Assembly: GCF_017916515.1 (NCBI RefSeq)
Contig: NZ_JAFMTA010000001.1
Location: forward strand, 2,345,127 to 2,409,126
Reading direction: 5' to 3'
DNA: 64,000 nt
From: Naasia sp. SYSU D00948
Lineage (GTDB): Bacteria > Actinomycetota > Actinomycetes > Actinomycetales > Microbacteriaceae
The notes under the pieces were generated by a model. It was not told where the DNA came from, made no database searches, and saw nothing but the letters and a program-made list of their open reading frames with translations. Made by a program: the position numbers and the translations under genes. This document shows positions 61,717 to 64,000 of the stretch, in pieces; the stretch's first letter is position 1, and every line of letters begins with the position of its first letter.

Positions 61717-62583
61717 ATGAGCTGGCCCGTGTATGCGATGGACACCGGCTTCTACAACCGGCAGGGTTCGTACGACTTCGGCGTCCGCTGCGAGATCGCG
61801 AAGGAGCTCGGGTTCGACGCCACCTACCTGACCCTGTGGTCGGATGCCGCCTGGGCCGACGTCCCGAAGCTCGAGACCGTCCGGGAGAGTTACGGTCTCG
61901 ACGTCGCGGCCATCTACTGCCAGATCGACATGACGGCAGCGACGGTCCAACAGGACGTCGAGCGCGTGCTCGAGCTCATCGCGACCACCAACGCCACCCG
62001 TTCCATCGAGATCGCGCTGATGTCGGACAGGTTCTCCCGATCCGACCCGGCCGGCGACGCCACCGCCCTCGCACTGCTCGAATCACTCGCCGACGCGGCA
62101 TCCGAGGGGGGGATCACCCTGCTGCTCTATCCGCACGCGCTGTTCTGGCTCGAGCGCACCTCCGACGCGGTGCGGCTCTGCCGTGCCATGGATCGGCCGA
62201 ACGTGCGAGCGATGTTCACCGCCTACCACTGGTACGCGGTCGAGGCAGGCCCCGGCCTTCCTGAGCTCCTCGACGATGTCGCGCCCTTCCTGGGCGGCGT
62301 GAACGTCTGCGGCAGCAGCCTCCGGCCCGAATCGTTCATGGGAGCGACGTTCGAGAGGCTGGGTGAGGGCGAGCTCGACGCGTTCGACGTGCTCAACCAG
62401 GTGCGCCGGGTCGGCTACCGGGGATATGTCGGGCTGCAGGGCTACTCGGTGCAGGGTGACCCCTACAGCAACCTCCGCCGGTCTCTCGAGATGCTCCGCG
62501 ACATCGAGCGCCGGATCGACGCTCACCCCTCCTGGGGGGATCTGAACCGGAGCCGGCCCCTCAACCTCCCACGTCGCGCCTGA
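61717..62583 (+). CDS. Sugar phosphate isomerase/epimerase-like TIM-barrel protein
   Basis: A 288-residue xylose-isomerase-like TIM barrel: 'MDTGFYNRQGSYDFGVRCEIAKELGFDATYLTLW', 'YGLDVAAIYCQIDM', 'LLLYPHALFWLERT' and 'GYRGYVGLQGYSVQGDPYSNLRRSLEML'. The last strand with its acid/amide residues is typical of AP_endonuc_2-family isomerases. ATG 61717 has AAGGAG seven bases upstream. Convergent with a partial rhamnosidase gene 17 bases away, so a role in metabolism of a deoxy- or keto-sugar is plausible. Confidence 0.82.
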   Translation: MSWPVYAMDTGFYNRQGSYDFGVRCEIAKELGFDATYLTLWSDAAWADVPKLETVRESYGLDVAAIYCQIDMTAATVQQDVERVLELIATTNATRSIEIALMSDRFSRSDPAGDATALALLESLADAASEGGITLLLYPHALFWLERTSDAVRLCRAMDRPNVRAMFTAYHWYAVEAGPGLPELLDDVAPFLGGVNVCGSSLRPESFMGATFERLGEGELDAFDVLNQVRRVGYRGYVGLQGYSVQGDPYSNLRRSLEMLRDIERRIDAHPSWGDLNRSRPLNLPRRA

Positions 62584-62600
62584 GCGACGTCCCCGTACCG

Positions 62601-64000
62601 CTAGACGTGGGCGTGGGCGCCCCACGGGGCAGTATCGGTGTCCGACGGCACCTGGGCGGCGGGGCAGGTGAAGGTGTGAGCGCCGGACCCGACCGTGTGC
62701 ACCTCCGCGTCGCCCGGCAGGGTCACCTCAGCCGTGGTGCCGGGTGGCACGACGACGTCCAGGCGGAACCCGTCGGCCTCCAGGCTCCAGCTCACCTCGA
62801 CGCGGCCATAGGGGGTGTCGTGCGCGGTCCTCGCCCAGGTGAGGCCACCGCCGGGGATCGGCGCGACGCGGATCCGCCGGTATCCCGGCTCGACCGGAGC
62901 GAGGCCGCCGATGACCCGGTGCATCCAGTCGGCGATGCCGCCGAACACCGGGTGGTTGAACGACAGCATGTCGCCGGGGTGCAGGGAACCGTCGGGCAGA
63001 AGGGAGTCCCAGCGCTCCCAGAAGGTGGTCGCTCCCAGCCGCACGGCGTACCGCCACGACGGCACGCCGGTGTTGTTCAGGAGCCGGTACGCGAGGTCGG
63101 CGCGGCCCTCGTCGACGAGGGTGTCCATGAGGGCGAACGTGCCGGGGTAGCCGGCTTCGATCGAGCCTCGCCGCCGCAGCAGGAGCACCAGCCGGTCGAA
63201 CGCCGCCGCGCGCTTGGCCGGTGGCAGCGCCCCCACGAGAAGCGCGAGCGCGTAGGCCGTCTGTGAATCGGAGGCGACGAGGCCACGACCGGTGACGTAC
63301 GTCACGTCGACGTGGGCGAGGAGCTCCGCGTGCAGCGCAGCCATATCCGCCTCGATCTCGGCGTCGCCCACGGTCCGGGCCGCCTCCAGCGCGAGCGCGG
63401 CCGACCGGACGGCTCCGAGGGCCATCACGACGTCGTACTCGGTCCGGCCGTTCTCGGGGTTGTCCGGCGGGGCGGTGGGGTCGAGCCAGTCGCCGAACTG
63501 GAAGCCGGCGCTCGGGAAGCCGTCGAGCACCTCCCGTCCGACGCAGCGCGCCCACGCCGCCATCGACGGCAGCTGATGACGGAGCATCTCGCGATCCCCG
63601 AAGCGCTCGTACACCGCCGCGGGCGCCATGCAGGCGGCGTCTCCGAAGACCGCCACCGGGTAGTCGCCGGGGAAGGGCACCAGAGGAATGGCAGGCACCA
63701 CCATGGTCGGGCTGCCGTTGGGGCGCTGGTCGAGGGCGAGGTCCTCGAGCCAGGAGGCGTGGAAACCGGCGGTGTCGTAGAGAAAGGCGGCCGTCGGCGT
63801 GATGTGCGCCGCGTCACCGATCCACCCGAGCCGCTCGTCGCGCAGCATGCAGTCGGTCGGCACGTCGAGCATGTTGGCGGCGATGCCCCACACGGCGTTC
63901 TCATGCAGGCGGTTCAGCTCGTGGTCCGAGCACACGAACCACCCTGTCCGAGGCAGGTCGTTCCGGACCACGCGCCCGGTCACGTCCTTCCGGACGACGA
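62601..64000 (-). CDS. GH78 alpha-L-rhamnosidase, partial (5' end outside window)
   Basis: The frame stays open to the right edge of the window, so the N-terminal domains are missing. About 466 C-terminal residues are present: most of the six-hairpin catalytic domain and the C-terminal beta domain ('EPGYRRIRVAPIPGGGLTWAR'). The acidic motif reads DCMLRDERLGWIGD where the island enzyme has DCPQRDERLGWTGD; the Arg, Asp and Glu are kept. It lacks the helical tail seen on the island rhamnosidase, ending with 'APWGAHAHV'. Probably acts on a different rhamnoside. Confidence 0.9.
   Translation of the reverse strand, partial: VVRKDVTGRVVRNDLPRTGWFVCSDHELNRLHENAVWGIAANMLDVPTDCMLRDERLGWIGDAAHITPTAAFLYDTAGFHASWLEDLALDQRPNGSPTMVVPAIPLVPFPGDYPVAVFGDAACMAPAAVYERFGDREMLRHQLPSMAAWARCVGREVLDGFPSAGFQFGDWLDPTAPPDNPENGRTEYDVVMALGAVRSAALALEAARTVGDAEIEADMAALHAELLAHVDVTYVTGRGLVASDSQTAYALALLVGALPPAKRAAAFDRLVLLLRRRGSIEAGYPGTFALMDTLVDEGRADLAYRLLNNTGVPSWRYAVRLGATTFWERWDSLLPDGSLHPGDMLSFNHPVFGGIADWMHRVIGGLAPVEPGYRRIRVAPIPGGGLTWARTAHDTPYGRVEVSWSLEADGFRLDVVVPPGTTAEVTLPGDAEVHTVGSGAHTFTCPAAQVPSDTDTAPWGAHAHV

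Overview
The window is GC-rich chromosomal DNA with many GTG starts, overlapping stop/start pairs and frequent leaderless start codons. The gene content (leuA, recO, uppS, glyS, dusB, dgt, dnaG, def) suits a high-GC actinomycete, most likely of the family Microbacteriaceae. The assignment rests on gene content and style only. No 16S rRNA is present.

Bases 1-24.6 kb are core chromosome: leuA; an exported HtrA-like lipoprotein protease; recO-uppS; glyS; a FrnE-type DsbA; a YbaK-type deacylase; the overlapping run dusB-dgt-MpaB-like; dnaG; an ABC ATPase with a 2-hydroxyacid dehydrogenase; tRNA-Asn; a DksA-like protein; an orphan histidine kinase; azlCD; def; a DMT-like transporter; a glycosyltransferase; and a frameshifted methyltransferase.

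At 24.7 kb a tRNA gene with anticodon CAU marks the left end of a roughly 22 kb genomic island. The last 37 bases of the tRNA plus three more are repeated exactly 22 kb away (24705-24744 and 46715-46754), and a HTH/excisionase-like gene and tyrosine integrase lie just inside the left copy. The island carries a MobF-type relaxase-helicase but no visible secretion genes, so it looks mobilizable rather than self-conjugative. It also carries a leaderless gene of unknown function, a RES-type toxin gene overlapping an antitoxin gene whose product begins with an HU-like DNA-binding domain, and two lipoprotein genes. Its right half is a glycoside locus: a CUT1 sugar ABC transporter without its own ATPase, a MarR regulator, an MFS transporter, a GH78 alpha-L-rhamnosidase and a GH3 beta-glucosidase. 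A 17-bp palindrome overlaps the -35 box of both main promoters in the same register, so the MarR protein probably controls the whole locus. The enzymes fit stepwise removal of rhamnose then glucose from plant rhamnoglucosides.

Beyond the right att site (46.75-64 kb) lie a two-component cluster (sensor-domain membrane protein, histidine kinase, response regulator, small membrane proteins), an ABM-like protein, an epimerase, two aldo/keto reductases, a NYN/OST-HTH RNA-processing-like protein, a tyrosinase translationally coupled to a DUF2182-type membrane protein, a flavodoxin, a TIM-barrel sugar isomerase-like protein, and the 3' part of a second GH78 rhamnosidase that runs off the window.

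The two most distinctive items are the HU-fused antitoxin/RES toxin pair with its four-copy GTTGAC array, and the island-borne rhamnoglucoside regulon with the shared operator.
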